Assembly: GCA_945877425.1 (NCBI GenBank)
Contig: CAMCRZ010000018.1
Span: forward strand, 1 to 51,998
Reading direction: 5' to 3'
Source: an uncultured Treponema sp.
GTDB taxonomy: Bacteria; Spirochaetota; Spirochaetia; Treponematales; Treponemataceae
Length of the DNA stretch: 51,998 nt
The notes under the pieces were generated by a model. That model saw only the letters and a program-made list of their open reading frames with translations, ran no database searches and was not told where the DNA came from. The first letter of the stretch is position 1, and each line of letters opens with the position of its first letter. Positions 49,300 through 51,998 of this stretch are shown one piece after another. Made by a program: the position numbers and the translations under genes.

Positions 49300-51255
49300 C
49301 TACATTATTTTTGCGGCAGCTTCTTCCCACAGCGAATTCAACTTTTCAAGTTCAGCGTCAATCTGGTCAATCTGTTTTTGAATGGATTTTGCCTTTTCGC
49401 CGTTAGAGTAAACTTCCGGGTCTGCCATCTGGAGTTCAAGCCGGGACTTTTTTTCTTCTGCATCTGAAATCTGCTGTTCGTATTTTTCAACTTCCTTTTC
49501 TAACTTTCGTTTTAAAGCATCAGCTTTTTTCTGTTCTTCCCAGTTAAGCTTAGTTTCACTTTTTGAAGGTGCTTCAAGCTGTTCAGTTTTTTCAGCAGTC
49601 TTTTTTTCCGCCACAGTTCCGCTTGTAAAAGGTTGGACAATTCCGCTGGCTTCATCTTCAAGACGCTGCATATAATATTTGTAATCGCCTGAAAAATTCC
49701 TGTATGAGCCCGGGTGAAGTTCCAGAACTCTCGTTGCAAGATCTTCAATAAAACCTCTGTCGTGACTTACAAAAATAACAGTTCCGCCAAAATCTTTCAG
49801 GGCGCTTAGAAGAACATCTTTGGAATGCATGTCAAGGTGGTTTGTAGGTTCATCCAAAACAAGAAGGTTTACGCTTTTAAGCAAAAGTTCCAGCAATGCA
49901 ATACGTGATTTTTCTCCGCCTGAAAGAACGTTTATGGTTTTAAACACATCATCACCACGGAAAAGAAATGCCCCTAACATATCACGGAGTTTAGGAATAA
50001 GTTCCATAGGAGAACGGCTTTCCATGTATTCAAGAATAGTCTGATTGCCCGTAATTTTTTCCGCACTGTCCTGACTGAAGTAACCGATGGATACTCCTGC
50101 ACCAGTTTTAACTTCGCCGGAAAAATTTTTGTCAGCACCGGAAATAATTCTTAGCAAAGTAGATTTACCTGCACCGTTTTTTCCTGCAACAACAAGGCGC
50201 TCGTTTTTTTCAAGAACAAAATCAAGGTTGTGGATAACGTCACCATTGCCGTAATTTTTGCAAATCTGATTTAGCGTAAGGACAATCTGTCCGGAATGTG
50301 GCGCTGGAGGAAAAGTAAAATGTATTTTTTTAAGGCTTTCAGGAATTTCAATTTTATTTTCAAGAAGTTTATCAAGCATTTTCTGGCGTTCCTGAGCCTG
50401 AGCTGCCTTTGTTGCCTTATATCCGAATCGGTTGATGAATTCTTCAAGATGCTGGATTTCTGCCTGCTGTTTTTCGTATTCAGCAATAAGCGTTTCAAGT
50501 TCTACCTGACGCACCTGTTCGTAATGAGAAAAGTTGCCGCTGTAACGTTTTAAGTCGCCGTTGAAAAGTTCGTAAACTTCCGTAACAGTATGATCAAGAA
50601 AATATCTGTCGTGGCTTACGAGTAAAAATCCGCCCTTAAAATCAGAAAGGAATTTTTCAAGCCAGTTTCGTGCTTCAATGTCAAGATAATTTGTAGGTTC
50701 GTCAAGGAGCAGAATGTCAGGAGTGCACATAAGGGCTTTGGCAAGGGCGATACGCATCTGCCATCCGCCTGAAAACTCTTCTGTCTGCCTGGAAAAATCT
50801 TCTCTGGAAAAACCAAGTCCAAGCAAAACCTGTTCTGCCAGCATTTCACGCCTATACCAGCCGCTTTCTTCAAGTTTTGCAAGTAAAGCTGCGTGTTCTT
50901 CTGCAAGACGTGAATTGTCTGGAGAAAGAGCCATTTGTTCTCCAAGTGCATCTATCTGCTTCTGAATGTTGTAGCCCCACAAAAATGCTTTGTCCGATTC
51001 TTCTTTTAAAGAGCAGCCTTCATGAACAAGTCCGCTTTGAGGAAGGTAAGCTATGCGTGCATCTTTTTGAGTAATCCGTTCCCCTGAATCAGGTTCAACA
51101 AGACCAGCCATTATTTTTATTAAAGTTGATTTTCCGGCACCGTTAGTTCCAGTTAAAGCTGCTTTAGTTCCGGTGGCAAGATTTACGCTAACATCTTTTA
51201 AAATATCTCTGTCGCCAAAAGAAAGGGACACTTTTGAAAATTGAACGAATGCCAT
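49300..51255 (-). CDS. ABC-F family ATPase
   Basis: 651 residues: two ABC domains without membrane helices (Walker A GTNGAGKS at 36-43 and GKNGAGKS near 358), signatures FSGGWQMRIALAKAL and LSGGEKSRIALLEL, an inter-domain linker (VELETLIAEYEKQQAEIQHL), and a C-terminal coiled coil (about 575-651). ABC-F proteins bind the ribosome exit site and help with stalled translation or antibiotic protection. Architecture is closest to YheS/YdiF or Uup. It is only six bases from the winged-helix gene, convergent. Confidence 0.9.
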   Translation of the reverse strand: MAFVQFSKVSLSFGDRDILKDVSVNLATGTKAALTGTNGAGKSTLIKIMAGLVEPDSGERITQKDARIAYLPQSGLVHEGCSLKEESDKAFLWGYNIQKQIDALGEQMALSPDNSRLAEEHAALLAKLEESGWYRREMLAEQVLLGLGFSREDFSRQTEEFSGGWQMRIALAKALMCTPDILLLDEPTNYLDIEARNWLEKFLSDFKGGFLLVSHDRYFLDHTVTEVYELFNGDLKRYSGNFSHYEQVRQVELETLIAEYEKQQAEIQHLEEFINRFGYKATKAAQAQERQKMLDKLLENKIEIPESLKKIHFTFPPAPHSGQIVLTLNQICKNYGNGDVIHNLDFVLEKNERLVVAGKNGAGKSTLLRIISGADKNFSGEVKTGAGVSIGYFSQDSAEKITGNQTILEYMESRSPMELIPKLRDMLGAFLFRGDDVFKTINVLSGGEKSRIALLELLLKSVNLLVLDEPTNHLDMHSKDVLLSALKDFGGTVIFVSHDRGFIEDLATRVLELHPGSYRNFSGDYKYYMQRLEDEASGIVQPFTSGTVAEKKTAEKTEQLEAPSKSETKLNWEEQKKADALKRKLEKEVEKYEQQISDAEEKKSRLELQMADPEVYSNGEKAKSIQKQIDQIDAELEKLNSLWEEAAAKIM

Positions 51256-51285
51256 TTTTTATTCCAGTAAATTGAGTTGATTAAA

Positions 51286-51998
51286 TTACTTTTGGAAGAA
51301 AATAACTTGCGGTGTAGCAGGTAAGCGTACAGTTGCAGTTGTTCTGTTTGTAGTTTCATTTTTAGTTTTAGTAACGCTTGCAACAGTGAGCCTGAGCCCT
51401 GCAGTTTCCTTGTTATAAACAAAGTTTACTTCTTCTTCCATACCGTCAAACGTAAATGTAAGTACGCCGTCGTAAGATTTCTTTAAGTCAGAAGTAAGGA
51501 AATATTTTATTTCAACATTTCCAGTTGTCTGTGCAGAAGATGAAATTACAGAAGGCACAAGAAGCTTGTATCCTGTCCATTCAAAAGTTCCGTTGCTGTT
51601 AAAAGTAAGAAGTCCGTAGTTTGTACTTTTGTAAGTAGGCCCAAGATTTACTATAGCCTTGTAAAGTTCATTGCGGGAATTCTTTTCTCTGGTAATTACG
51701 TCTGCAATTTTTATGTCAGATGATAAAGTTGTAAAGTTAAAGCTTTTCGGCATGCCTCTCTGGTCAATGTACTGCACTGAAATTGTCTTTTCGTTTCTGA
51801 TTGTTACTGTAATTGTTGTGTCGTTGAATTTGTAAACGTAATCATCAACTTTTGTAACGCCTGAATATGGGAAAGAAACGTTAAGGCTTGGAATGCAAAT
51901 GCGTACTGTTCCGGAGTTTATGCCTGTGTCGAAACCGAAGTTTGTCTGAATGTCATCAAGGTTTATGTTGCCTGGAGAAATCATTCTTGAGTAGTAAT
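51286..51998 (-). CDS. C-terminal part of an unknown protein, cut by the window edge
   Basis: The frame is open from the stop at 51286 to the window end; the ATG at 51984 is preceded by in-frame sense codons (YYSR), so the gene probably starts outside. The visible 230 or so residues are beta-rich with many Thr, Val and Asn (TITVTIRNEKTISVQYIDQ, FTFDGMEEEVNFVYN), as in secreted or surface proteins. No family recognised. It lies 30 bases upstream of the ABC-F gene on the same strand and may share its transcript. Confidence 0.6.
   Translation of the reverse strand, partial: YYSRMISPGNINLDDIQTNFGFDTGINSGTVRICIPSLNVSFPYSGVTKVDDYVYKFNDTTITVTIRNEKTISVQYIDQRGMPKSFNFTTLSSDIKIADVITREKNSRNELYKAIVNLGPTYKSTNYGLLTFNSNGTFEWTGYKLLVPSVISSSAQTTGNVEIKYFLTSDLKKSYDGVLTFTFDGMEEEVNFVYNKETAGLRLTVASVTKTKNETTNRTTATVRLPATPQVIFFQK

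Noticed and set aside
1..51998. Insertion sequence, prophage or defence island
   Set aside because: No transposase, integrase, phage structural or restriction gene is seen. Only short non-coding repeats suggest mobile DNA.

Overview
This window looks like chromosomal, mostly core sequence from a spirochaete of the Treponema type, probably a gut or rumen lineage rather than a host-restricted pathogen. That is inferred from AT-rich DNA (roughly 40% GC by eye), many small lipoprotein and periplasmic genes, a stand-alone LolA-like carrier, a cyclic-nucleotide regulator of CRP type, and an amino-acid biosynthetic capacity that the pathogenic treponemes lack. No transposase, phage gene, CRISPR array or rRNA operon was seen. 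No species name can be given from the sequence alone.

Layout. 0.3-2.2 kb: gatCA on the plus strand. 10.3-2.3 kb, minus strand: a tight six-gene run purB, Gfo/Idh/MocA oxidoreductase, lolA-like, RodZ-like HTH membrane protein, rimO, uvrD/pcrA. 10.5-13.9 kb: a secreted GH43 enzyme, a PHP phosphoesterase and a protein with two cyclic-nucleotide domains. 13.9-14.1 kb: a degenerate tRNA copy and an intact tRNA-Thr(CGU). 15.5-14.1 kb: hisH-hisF. Then recQ, an XRE regulator and a coiled-coil lipoprotein with a zinc-finger-like motif. 20.1-28.4 kb: all tryptophan genes, as trpE-trpGD-trpCF, then a GH30 enzyme on the other strand, then trpBA. 28.4-31.8 kb: OmpA-like protein, membrane-anchored nuclease-fold protein, GGDEF-EAL protein. 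32-37 kb: ilvE, aroA and an HTH-acyl-CoA-ligase fusion. 41.3-37.0 kb: potABCD for polyamine uptake. 41.6-45.3 kb: azlCD, a small membrane protein, rplM-rpsI-recX and an HTH-receiver regulator. 45.3-52 kb: sppA, a DUF975 protein, a CYTH protein, lysA, a small winged-helix protein, an ABC-F ATPase and a gene cut by the window edge.

How the genes work together. The trp genes encode the whole route from chorismate to tryptophan in five polypeptides, two of them bifunctional. aroA (chorismate supply), ilvE/azlCD (branched-chain amino acids), lysA and hisHF add to an amino-acid theme. GH43 and GH30 point to plant or microbial polysaccharide use. potABCD gives spermidine/putrescine import.

The most notable non-gene signals are: (1) many genes whose -10 box lies only 6-8 bases before the start codon with no ribosome binding site, i.e. 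leaderless transcripts; (2) a GC-rich dispersed intergenic repeat with the core GTACTTGCC, in at least five places; (3) a broken tRNA-Thr duplicate with a hairpin insertion beside the intact gene; (4) a C2H2-type zinc-finger spacing right after the lipobox of an exported coiled-coil lipoprotein; (5) a winged-helix domain fused to an acyl-CoA ligase.
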